A stretch of 26,609 bases of DNA, taken from CAZUXY01 sp964624235 (GTDB taxonomy: Bacteria; Spirochaetota; UBA4802; UBA5368). The stretch covers positions 1 through 26,609 of the forward strand of contig CAZUXY010000058.1 of the NCBI GenBank assembly GCA_964624235.1. The letters are read 5' to 3'. Position numbers and translations under genes: made by a program. A model generated the notes under the pieces. The model saw nothing but the letters and a program-made list of their open reading frames with translations. It searched no databases and was not told where the DNA came from. Within the stretch, counting starts at the first letter, position 1. Every line of letters begins with the position of its first letter. This document shows positions 9,125 through 16,371 of this stretch, piece after piece.

Positions 9125-12100
9125 ATGAAACGCCTTGTCGCCTATTTTGCGGAACGCTCGCTGATGGTGAATATCTTTACCGTCGGACTGCTCGTGGCCG
9201 GATTGATCTTTATTTTCTCGGCGAAACGGGAGGCCTTTCCCAATATCGATTTCGACTGGGTCGTCGTGACCACGATATATCCCGGAGCCACCCCTACTGA
9301 CGTGGAGAAACATATCACCAAACCGATAGAGGATGAGATCAGGGAGGTCGACGGGCTCAAACAGATATACGGGACCTCCCTGGATTCAAGATCGGTTATC
9401 GCCATCCAGCTTGATCCGGACCTGAAAAACAAGGACAAAACGGTAAACGACATCAAGAACGCGGTCGACCGCGTCGACGACCTTCCCGAGGACGCGGAAG
9501 ATCCCGAGGTGAAAGAGCTCAATACCAAACAGCAGTCGGTTCTTGAGGTTTCGATCCTCGACAGAAAAGAGATAGCAAACGACACCCAGGAATTCGAATT
9601 GCGCCGTTACGCCAAGATGCTTGAGGACAGGCTGCTCGAGGTGGAGGGCGTGGCGAAGATCGAAAAGAAAGGATACCGCGACCGGGAGATGATCGTGGAG
9701 GTGAAACCTGAACTGCTCGAAGCCTACCACGTGGCCATTAATGAGGTAATAACTGCTCTTTCGAAGAAAAGTATCGATTTTCCCGGGGGTGTGATTAAAA
9801 GCAGCACCGGCGAGATCCTGATCCGCACCGTGGGCGAGGTGCAGACCTCGGGCGAAATAGGGAACGTGCTCATACGCGCCAACGATATGGGCAACTGGGT
9901 GAAGGTGGGGGACGTCGCGAAAGTGAGCGACTCGTTCGAAGAGGAAAAAATCATCAACAAGACCCGGGGGAAAAAGTCGGTCACCCTCACCATAGTAAAA
10001 AAGGAGTCCGCGGACATCATCACCATGGTAAATAGCGTGATGAAGGAAGTGGACAGGTTTAAAAAGATTTTACCGAAAAATTACGACATGTCGATCTATC
10101 GCGACCTGTCGTATTATGTAAAACGCCGTCTCAATGTTCTCGTCAGCAACGGGATCATCGGCTTCACCCTGGTGGTCCTTTCACTTTTCTTCACCCTGGG
10201 GTGGCGCATCTCGATCGTCACGGCGCTGGGTATACCGACGGCGTTTTTCGCGACTTTCGCCTGGATGGCATGGTATGGTGTGAGCATCAACCTGATGTCG
10301 ATGTTCGGCCTCATCATGGTGCTGGGAATGCTGGTGGATGACGCCATCGTGGTATCGGAGAACATCTATCGCTACCTTGAAGAGGGCAAACCCGTAAAGG
10401 AGGCGGTTGTAACCGGCACGACCGAAGTCATTTTGCCCGTCGCGGGCACCATCCTCACCACCATCGTGGCGTTCCTTCCCCTGATTTTCATGAAGGGCAT
10501 TATGGGAAAATTCATGTGGACGCTGCCGGCGGTTGTTATCGTGGCGCTCCTCGCCTCGTGGATGGAATGCATGTTCATACTGCCGTCCCATATAAAGGAC
10601 ATAGAGCGCATGAGGAGCGAACATCATGCCAATCAGCCGAAGGAAGGCAGGCTGTTCGCGTTCTTCAAGGACAGATATAGAAGGATCGTCGGTAAAATAC
10701 TGCGCAACCGCTACAAGGCACTGGCGTTAATTACACTCTTCTTTTTCGGCTCTATTGTTTTCGCCACCATGAGCGTTAAGTTCATCCTTTTCCCGCAGGG
10801 CGGCGTTGAAATAGCGGTGGCCAAGGCAGAAGCGCCCACCGGCACGACGGTGCAGCAGATGAGCCGTAAACTCGGCCGCATTGAAGAAGTGATCGCGAAA
10901 CTCCCCTCCACCGAACTGGACACCTTCGTCTCCAGCGCCGGCATAATGCAGGAAGAAGTGAACGATCCCAACACCAAACGCGGATCGAATTACGGCATCG
11001 TGATGATCTACATGACACCCGAGCAGAACCGCAAACGAAAGGCCGACGCGATCATCGACCAGGTGCGGCAGGGATGCAAACCGTTTCTGAATGAGTTCAC
11101 CAAACTGGAGTTCACCCTGGCCAGGACCGGACCCCCTGTAGGGAAGGCCATTAATGTCACGATAAAGGGGGATGATTTCGACGTTTTAAAGAAAATTTCC
11201 GATGAATACAAGAACTATCTTAAAACAATAAACGGCCTAAAGGACATAAAAGACGATTTCGAGGCGAAGAAGGACGAGGTACGGGTCATTGTGGATGAAA
11301 GGACCGCCGCGATCGCCGGCATTACGGTGTTCGACGTGGCCTCCACGGTGCGTACCTGTTTCGAGGGAACCGTGGCAACCAGTATAAAGAAGACCGACGA
11401 GGAGATCGATATCCGTGTAAGGTTCCCCGAAGCGCTGCGCAACCGGATCGAGAGCCTCAAGAGCGTCAAGGTGGCCAACCGTATGGGGAACCTGATCCCC
11501 ATAACCAGGGTCGCGCGCTTTGAGTTGACCAAGGGGCTTTCCACCATAAGCCGCAAGGACTGGCGCCGGGTGGTGAACGTCACCGCCGACATCGATGAGC
11601 ACGCCAAAGACGTCACCTCGGTCGCGGTAAACCGCATGCTCATGAAAAAGTTCGACGGCATGGAAGAGCGGTACCGCGGATATACCATCAGTTATGAAGG
11701 GGAGTTCAAGGACACGCAGGAGTCGGTGGAAGACCTGATGAAATCATTTCTCATCGCGTTCCTGGCCATATATATCATACTGGTGGCACTGTTCCGTTCG
11801 CTGGTGCATCCCCTCATCATTGTCATGGTGATACCCATGACGCTGATCGGGGTGATCTGGACGTTCTTTTTTCACGGCCTCCCTATTTCTTTCCTGGCTC
11901 TTATGGGGGTCGTGGGGCTTGCAGGCGTCGTCGTCAATGACTCCATCGTGCTGGTGGACTTTATCCAGAAACTCCGTCTGCAGGGCCTCGCGCCTTTTGA
12001 GTCCTGCGTCGAGGGAGGTGCGTTGAGGCTTCGACCGATATTCCTTACCACCATCACCACGGTGCTGGGCCTGCTCCCTACCGCCTACGGTATAGGAGGA

Positions 12101-12466
12101 TATGATCCCTTCCTCAAGCCCATGGCCCTGTCACTGGGATGGGGGCTTGCCTTCGGGACCACCATTACCCTGATAGGTACCCCCTTGCTGTACATGATGC
12201 TCTCGGATATACGGCGTCTGTTCTATAAACAGGACTACCAGGAGAAGGCGCGGGAAGAAGTATCGCTGACCGCCATCAAGGAAATCGAGACCGAGATCGA
12301 GAGCAAGGTGAAAGAAGACCTGGTGGCGCAGCTCAAGAAGGAGATCTGCAGCGAGGTTGAGCAGACCGTCCGCCGCCAGGTGTGGGAAGAGTACGGAAGG
12401 GCCGAGAAGGACCTCAAACGAAAACAACCTAAACAATCGGCGGTCCGCACGAAGGAGAAGAAATAA
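9125..12466 (+). CDS. RND-family efflux transporter, inner-membrane pump (HAE-1-like)
   Basis: This 1113-residue proton-driven exporter of the AcrB/MexB/SwrC type starts at ATG 9125, preceded by GAGGAAAGG. It has the twofold RND architecture: an N-terminal membrane helix (about 12-33), a porter loop, helices 2-6 near residues 340-480, a second helix pair near 535, a second large loop, and helices from about 870 to 1030. The proton-relay pair Asp405-Asp406 is in LVDDAIVVSEN, the drug/lipophile-type signature; heavy-metal RND pumps carry a different TM4 motif (VDAAI). After the last helix a charged, coiled-coil-like tail of about 70 residues extends the protein. No periplasmic adaptor or TolC-type gene lies beside it, so partners must be encoded elsewhere. 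The substrate is unknown. An intrinsic terminator follows. Confidence 0.93.
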   Translation: MKRLVAYFAERSLMVNIFTVGLLVAGLIFIFSAKREAFPNIDFDWVVVTTIYPGATPTDVEKHITKPIEDEIREVDGLKQIYGTSLDSRSVIAIQLDPDLKNKDKTVNDIKNAVDRVDDLPEDAEDPEVKELNTKQQSVLEVSILDRKEIANDTQEFELRRYAKMLEDRLLEVEGVAKIEKKGYRDREMIVEVKPELLEAYHVAINEVITALSKKSIDFPGGVIKSSTGEILIRTVGEVQTSGEIGNVLIRANDMGNWVKVGDVAKVSDSFEEEKIINKTRGKKSVTLTIVKKESADIITMVNSVMKEVDRFKKILPKNYDMSIYRDLSYYVKRRLNVLVSNGIIGFTLVVLSLFFTLGWRISIVTALGIPTAFFATFAWMAWYGVSINLMSMFGLIMVLGMLVDDAIVVSENIYRYLEEGKPVKEAVVTGTTEVILPVAGTILTTIVAFLPLIFMKGIMGKFMWTLPAVVIVALLASWMECMFILPSHIKDIERMRSEHHANQPKEGRLFAFFKDRYRRIVGKILRNRYKALALITLFFFGSIVFATMSVKFILFPQGGVEIAVAKAEAPTGTTVQQMSRKLGRIEEVIAKLPSTELDTFVSSAGIMQEEVNDPNTKRGSNYGIVMIYMTPEQNRKRKADAIIDQVRQGCKPFLNEFTKLEFTLARTGPPVGKAINVTIKGDDFDVLKKISDEYKNYLKTINGLKDIKDDFEAKKDEVRVIVDERTAAIAGITVFDVASTVRTCFEGTVATSIKKTDEEIDIRVRFPEALRNRIESLKSVKVANRMGNLIPITRVARFELTKGLSTISRKDWRRVVNVTADIDEHAKDVTSVAVNRMLMKKFDGMEERYRGYTISYEGEFKDTQESVEDLMKSFLIAFLAIYIILVALFRSLVHPLIIVMVIPMTLIGVIWTFFFHGLPISFLALMGVVGLAGVVVNDSIVLVDFIQKLRLQGLAPFESCVEGGALRLRPIFLTTITTVLGLLPTAYGIGGYDPFLKPMALSLGWGLAFGTTITLIGTPLLYMMLSDIRRLFYKQDYQEKAREEVSLTAIKEIETEIESKVKEDLVAQLKKEICSEVEQTVRRQVWEEYGRAEKDLKRKQPKQSAVRTKEKK

Positions 12467-12528
12467 TCCCCGGGGAACGTGGAAAGTCTCCTCCCCGGTA
12501 TTGCCGGGGGCGGGAAAAACCGTAAACG

Positions 12529-12566
12529 AAAAATCCGTATACATCAGTACACGGATTTTTTATTTG
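12529..12566 (+). terminator. Intrinsic terminator after the RND gene
   Basis: AAAAATCCGT at 12529-12538 pairs perfectly with ACGGATTTTT at 12551-12560, and the T-rich stretch continues to 12566. The stem extends inward by three more pairs after one mismatch. The A-tract on the left means it could also stop transcription in the other direction. A second hairpin, CCCCGG/CCGGGG at 12493-12509, lies just upstream without a T-tract. Together they separate the RND gene from the arsR-hgcAB unit. Confidence 0.8.
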
Positions 12567-12579
12567 GATGAACTTTATC

Positions 12580-12607
12580 TTGACAATTATCGTATATTTA
12601 CGATAAT
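12580..12607 (+). promoter_or_regulatory. Promoter with palindromic operator for arsR-hgcAB
   Basis: A consensus -35 TTGACA (12580-12585) and a GATAAT -10 (12602-12607) are 16 bp apart. A perfect 8+8 inverted repeat, TTATCGTA (12587-12594) and TACGATAA (12599-12606), separated by TATT, fills the spacer and covers the -10. Binding there would block RNA polymerase, as expected for ArsR/SmtB autoregulation. A second possible -10, TATATT at 12593-12598, lacks a good -35. The predicted start of transcription (about 12613-12615) coincides with the arsR ATG. Confidence 0.75.
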
Positions 12608-12614
12608 AGATCAA

Positions 12615-12926
12615 ATGGCACTGAACAAGAAAAATGAATTCGATGATGCTGATGTTACCGTTGCCGGGTTCGCAAAGGCGCTGTCACATCCCGCAAGAAT
12701 CGCGATTCTGCGTACGCTTGCCGAGAAGAAGACCTGCATCTGCGGCGAGATCGTCGAGGTAATGCCCCTGGCCCAGTCCACCGTTTCGCAGCATCTCAAG
12801 GAACTAAAAGATGCGGGGCTTATCGCGGGCGAGATCGATGGAACGAGATCGTGCTATTGTATCGACAGGAAAAAACTGGAGGCGCTGTACCGGCTCTTCA
12901 GGAATTTTATTGATGAAATCGAATGA
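12615..12926 (+). CDS. arsR: ArsR/SmtB-family transcriptional regulator, probable regulator of hgcAB
   Basis: This 103-residue winged-helix repressor has the typical ArsR core: FAKALSHPARIAIL at about residues 19-32, then the recognition helix in QSTVSQHLKELKDAGL (54-69) and the wing. Two CxC pairs are visible, Cys41-Cys43 at the start of the DNA-binding region, where ArsR-type arsenic sensors place their thiols, and Cys80-Cys82 in the wing. This supports sensing of a thiophilic ion or organometal such as As(III) or Hg(II), but the ligand is inference. The frame is open far upstream, yet ATG 12615 is the only sensible start because the promoter and operator lie immediately before it. No Shine-Dalgarno is present. 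The gene ends 40 nt before hgcA with no terminator between, so it should autoregulate and co-regulate hgcAB. ArsR-like control of hgcAB is known from other methylators. Confidence 0.92.
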   Translation: MALNKKNEFDDADVTVAGFAKALSHPARIAILRTLAEKKTCICGEIVEVMPLAQSTVSQHLKELKDAGLIAGEIDGTRSCYCIDRKKLEALYRLFRNFIDEIE

Positions 12927-12966
12927 ACTGGAACACAACGGCCGGCGCCTTACGGAGGAGATTACA

Positions 12967-14172
12967 ATGAAAGAACTGAAAGTGGTGTCGAATTCCACTT
13001 CAGCGAAAAACGATGCTTCCCATGAGAGAAAACCCGCTGTATGCTGTGGGGGTGCTCCAGTACCGCCGGTTGACGCAACGGCCTGCGGCTGTGGAGGTTC
13101 GATCTCAGGGATGAATAAATCGCTAGGGCTTAAGACAGAAGGGAAGACCGTCACACCGGCAGGAGATGTCCCGGTGGTGTCTGCGGAGTGGACCTGGCGT
13201 GAACGGTTTGGCCGCGTACGTTGCAGAACCGGAGGCTTCAGGATGAACTATACGGTTGCACCGGGCCTGTATGCCGTCGGCAGTCCCGGCAGGGATTCGG
13301 AGGTACTGGTGAGCGCCAATTACAGGCTCAGCTTCGACCTGCTGCGGCGCGAACTCAAGGGAATCGATGCCTGGATACTGGTGCTGGACACCAGGGGGAT
13401 CAACGTATGGTGCGCGGCCGGAAAAGGCACTTTCGGGACCGATGAACTGGTTTCAAGGGTGGAATCGAGCGGCATTGCCGGGGTGGTTTCCCACCGGCGG
13501 CTGATCGTTCCCCAACTGGGCGCTCCCGGGGTGAATGCGTACGAAGTGGAGAAAAAAACAGGATTCAGGGTGTATTTCGGGCCTGTACGCGCCGCCGATA
13601 TTCCAGAATACCTGAAAAACGGCAGAAAAAAAACAGCGTTGATGAGCACCGTTACCTTCAGGTTCACGGAGAGGCTGGAGCTGACGCCGCTGGAACTGTT
13701 TCCCGCATTGCGGTTTTTTGCGCCCGCGGCCCTGGCGACGATGGTACTGATGGGAATCGAGCGTAACGGCATTATGTTCGGCAGCGTCGCGGCATACGGA
13801 TTGCCCGTCACGGCGATCATGTTGGCAGGTGTCATATCCGGTGCGCTGCTGACACCGCTCCTCCTTCCCCTGTTGCCGGTGCGGTCTTTCGCTCTCAAGG
13901 GCCTGATTGTCGGCATTATGCTCGCAGCCGTGCTGCAGCAGGCGTTCGGGTTTATTAACAAGGGGGGATGGACGATTGCGGCATTTGCATGGACCTTTCT
14001 TCCGCTGGTGTCCTCTTACCTGTCACTGCAGTTTACCGGCGCGACGGTTTTCACGGGAATGTCGGGAGTGAAAAAGGAAATCAGGTACGGAATGCCGCTG
14101 TTTATCGCCGGGGCGGTACTTGCGGTAGTGCTTGTGGTCGTCCATAAACTTTACCTGTGGGGGATTGCATGA
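12967..14172 (+). CDS. hgcA: Mercury methylation corrinoid protein HgcA
   Basis: HgcA carries the methyl group on a corrinoid and transfers it to Hg(II) at the inner membrane. The diagnostic cap-helix motif NVWCAAGK is complete at residues 146-153, with the cobalt-ligating Cys149 encoded at 13411-13413. The corrinoid-binding domain spans about 70-215 (including VSANYxLSFD and VLDTxGINVWCA). About five membrane helices follow between residues 247 and 396, as in all HgcA. ATG 12967 has GGAGGAG at 12954-12960 and gives 401 residues, some 60 more than the 338-residue Pseudodesulfovibrio mercurii ND132 protein. The surplus is an N-terminal Cys-rich stretch (Cys26-Cys27, Cys40, Cys42). An internal ATG at 13111, with GGAGGT at 13093-13098, would give a standard-length 353-residue form. 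The stop overlaps the hgcB start (ATGA). Confidence 0.97.
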   Translation: MKELKVVSNSTSAKNDASHERKPAVCCGGAPVPPVDATACGCGGSISGMNKSLGLKTEGKTVTPAGDVPVVSAEWTWRERFGRVRCRTGGFRMNYTVAPGLYAVGSPGRDSEVLVSANYRLSFDLLRRELKGIDAWILVLDTRGINVWCAAGKGTFGTDELVSRVESSGIAGVVSHRRLIVPQLGAPGVNAYEVEKKTGFRVYFGPVRAADIPEYLKNGRKKTALMSTVTFRFTERLELTPLELFPALRFFAPAALATMVLMGIERNGIMFGSVAAYGLPVTAIMLAGVISGALLTPLLLPLLPVRSFALKGLIVGIMLAAVLQQAFGFINKGGWTIAAFAWTFLPLVSSYLSLQFTGATVFTGMSGVKKEIRYGMPLFIAGAVLAVVLVVVHKLYLWGIA

Positions 14173-14459
14173 AGTATCTTAAAGACGTCGTTACCCTTGC
14201 GTACTCATCGGAAAAATGTACCGCCTGCGGCAGGTGCGTGGAGGTGTGTCCGCGGAAGGTTTTCACCCTCAGTAACGGAAAGGCGGTGCTTGCCGACAGG
14301 GACAGCTGTATCGAATGCGGCGCCTGCGCCCTGAACTGCCGTTTCGGCGCGATTACAGTCTCATCGGGTGTGGGCTGCGCCGCGGCGATCATAAGTTCAA
14401 TGAGATCGGGCGGTCCCCCCGTTTGCGGGTGTTCCGGCCAGGAGAATACCTGTTGTTGA
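14169..14459 (+). CDS. hgcB: Mercury methylation ferredoxin HgcB
   Basis: HgcB is the dicluster ferredoxin that reduces the HgcA corrinoid and is thought to hand Hg(II) over through its extra cysteines. The 96-residue length matches the family (95 in P. mercurii ND132). Two [4Fe-4S] motifs are complete: Cys17, 20, 23, 27 and Cys47, 50, 53, 57, the second reading CIECGAC, close to the family's CMECGAC-type signature. Beyond them come a lone Cys70 (equivalent to ND132 Cys73), Cys86 and Cys88, and the terminal vicinal pair Cys95-Cys96, the last two residues of the protein, which is the hallmark of HgcB. The ATG overlaps the hgcA TGA by four bases, so translation is coupled. No clear intrinsic terminator is seen in the 145 nt before the next promoter. 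Confidence 0.97.
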   Translation: MKYLKDVVTLAYSSEKCTACGRCVEVCPRKVFTLSNGKAVLADRDSCIECGACALNCRFGAITVSSGVGCAAAIISSMRSGGPPVCGCSGQENTCC

Positions 14460-14604
14460 CTTTCCCCGCCTGATTGCCTTCGCGTCCCCTCTTTCCACGG
14501 GATTTTCCTCCGGCTTTGCCGCAACGTTATCCGCAGCCGCACGGCCCCGATGATATGCCGTTACGGTATGCGTACCCCGCAATTCCCGTGAAAATTTCCC
14601 TCAC

Positions 14605-14646
14605 TTGACCTGGGTCAAGGCGCGTTTCCATGGGATGTGCTATTTT
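14605..14646 (+). promoter_or_regulatory. HcpR/FNR-type operator and promoter of hcp
   Basis: A perfect palindrome TTGACCTGGGTCAA (14605-14618) matches the CRP/FNR-superfamily pattern and particularly the TTGAC(C)..(G)GTCAA form predicted for HcpR, which controls hcp in anaerobes. An extended -10, TGC-TATTTT, has its hexamer at 14641-14646. If transcription starts near 14653, the palindrome is centred at about -41.5, the class II activator position. No separate good -35 is present, as expected for an activated promoter. Confidence 0.7.
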
Positions 14647-14680
14647 CAGAATACAAATCATTTATATGGAGGAACTGTGA

Positions 14681-16321
14681 ATGGGCATGTTCTGTTACCA
14701 GTGTCAGGAAACGGCCAAAAACACCGGCTGCACTATGCGAGGGGTGTGCGGCAAGCAGGAAGATACGTCGAACCTGATGGACCTGTTGATTTACCTGTTA
14801 AAGGGAATTTCGGTCTATGGGGAAAAGTCATGGGAGCGGGGGAATGATGAGTCGTCAGCGGGACTTTTTATCGCGCGTTGCCTCTTCGCCACCATTACCA
14901 ACGCCAACTTCGATAACGCGCGGATTACCGCACTTATAAAAGAAGCATTGACCGTGCGGGAAGAGGTTAAAAAACGCGGCGGTATCATCGTTTACAACAC
15001 CCTGCCCGATTGCGCGGTATGGTATCCCGTTCATGATGATGAATTGGCCGGAAAAGCGGCCACGGTGGGCATACCGGCCGATGATAACGAGGATGTGCGC
15101 TCCCTCCGCCAGATGCTCATTCTGGGACTCAAGGGCATCGCGGCCTATGCGGACCATGCGGCCATACTGGGATACGAGGACCGGGACATATACCGTTTCA
15201 TCATGGAAGGTCTGGCCTCGACCGTGAAAAAGCTGCCGGTTGAGGAAATGATCACAATGGTGATGAAGACAGGCGACTGCGCCGTCAGAACCATGGCGCT
15301 GCTGGACCGTGCGCACACCTCGACGTATGGCAATCCCGGTGTTACGAAGGTCCCGCTGGGCGTGAGGAACAACCCGGGGATACTGGTATCGGGACATGAC
15401 CTCAAGGACATGGAGGAGTTGCTGAAGCAGACGGAGGGCTCCGGCGTGGACGTCTATACCCACGGCGAAATGCTGCCGGCGCACTACTATCCTGCATTTA
15501 AAAAATACGGACATCTCGCCGGCAATTACGGCGGTTCATGGTGGAAACAGAAGGAGGAGTTCGCCTCGTTCAACGGCCCCGTACTCATGACCACCAACTG
15601 CATCGTTCCCCCGGGGGACTCCTGCCGGGACCGGATTTACACCACCGGGATGGCGGGGTACCCGGGCATAACGCATATCGCCGACCGGGAACTGGGCGGG
15701 AGGAAGGATTTTTCCGAAATCATCGCCCTGGCGAAAAAATGCGCTCCGCCGTCGGAGATTGAATCAGGCGAAATAACCGGAGGGTTCGCCCACCACCAGG
15801 TGGGACTTTTAGCCGACAAAGTGGTTGAGGGGGTGAAGAACGGGAACATTAAACGGTTCGTGGTCATGGGGGGCTGCGACGGAAGGATGAAGTCGCGCGA
15901 TTACTATACCGAGGTTGCGAAAAACCTGCCCGCCGACACCATCATCCTGACCGCCGGTTGCGCCAAGTATCGTTACAATAAACTGCCCCTGGGTGATATC
16001 GGCGGCATACCCCGGGTGCTGGACGCCGGCCAGTGCAACGATTCCTATTCCCTGGTCATGACAGCGATTAAGCTCAGGGAGGCTTTCGGGCTGGAAGACA
16101 TCAATGAACTGCCGGTATCATACGATATCGCGTGGTATGAACAGAAAGCGGTGGAGGTACTGCTGGCCCTGCTTTCCCTGGGGGTCAAGGGTATCCGTCT
16201 GGGGCCGACGCTGCCCGCCTTCGTCTCACCGGGGGTATTGAAGGTGCTGGTGGAGAAATTCGACATCAAACCCTCCGGCAACGCCGCCGATGACGTGCGT
16301 TTGATGATGGAAGGAAAGTAG
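14681..16321 (+). CDS. hcp: Hybrid cluster protein / hydroxylamine reductase (class I)
   Basis: Hcp is a cytosolic iron-sulfur protein that reduces NO to N2O and hydroxylamine to ammonia in vitro; its main role is thought to be nitrosative-stress defence or protein S-nitrosylation. ATG 14681 follows GGAGG at 14668-14672. The N-terminal cluster ligands are Cys5, Cys8, Cys17 and Cys23 (CX2CX8CX5C), the class I arrangement typical of strict anaerobes. All hybrid-cluster ligands can be placed: His239, Glu263, Cys307, Cys399, Cys427, Cys452, Glu487 and Lys489, a near-constant offset from the Desulfovibrio vulgaris enzyme. The length of 546 residues is normal. The gene is preceded by an HcpR-like site and followed 50 nt later by a ferredoxin-like gene that is a common Hcp partner. 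Confidence 0.96.
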   Translation: MGMFCYQCQETAKNTGCTMRGVCGKQEDTSNLMDLLIYLLKGISVYGEKSWERGNDESSAGLFIARCLFATITNANFDNARITALIKEALTVREEVKKRGGIIVYNTLPDCAVWYPVHDDELAGKAATVGIPADDNEDVRSLRQMLILGLKGIAAYADHAAILGYEDRDIYRFIMEGLASTVKKLPVEEMITMVMKTGDCAVRTMALLDRAHTSTYGNPGVTKVPLGVRNNPGILVSGHDLKDMEELLKQTEGSGVDVYTHGEMLPAHYYPAFKKYGHLAGNYGGSWWKQKEEFASFNGPVLMTTNCIVPPGDSCRDRIYTTGMAGYPGITHIADRELGGRKDFSEIIALAKKCAPPSEIESGEITGGFAHHQVGLLADKVVEGVKNGNIKRFVVMGGCDGRMKSRDYYTEVAKNLPADTIILTAGCAKYRYNKLPLGDIGGIPRVLDAGQCNDSYSLVMTAIKLREAFGLEDINELPVSYDIAWYEQKAVEVLLALLSLGVKGIRLGPTLPAFVSPGVLKVLVEKFDIKPSGNAADDVRLMMEGK

Positions 16322-16371
16322 ACCGGACGCGTCGGGTGATGAGCCCGGCTAGTTTCAAAGGAGGAACCATA

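Noticed and set aside
9125..12466. RND pump as a heavy-metal (CusA-type) exporter tied to mercury
   Set aside because: The TM4 motif is LVDDAIVVSEN, the drug/lipophile type, not the VDAAI type of metal pumps, and a terminator separates it from arsR-hgcAB.
12357..12614. Long in-frame upstream extension of the ArsR gene
   Set aside because: It would overlap the RND gene end, a terminator and the promoter-operator; these show the real start is 12615.
12811..12966. Upstream extension of hgcA inside arsR
   Set aside because: ATG 12967 has a strong ribosome-binding site; the extension is just the open alternative frame of arsR.
12467..13000. Cobalamin riboswitch near hgcA
   Set aside because: The space before arsR and hgcA is too short and holds no B12-box-like sequence; none was seen before the receptor gene either.
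12811..14172. HgcA as a CO-dehydrogenase corrinoid iron-sulfur protein subunit
   Set aside because: It has the NVWCAAGK cap helix plus five membrane helices and lies next to HgcB, a combination specific to HgcA.
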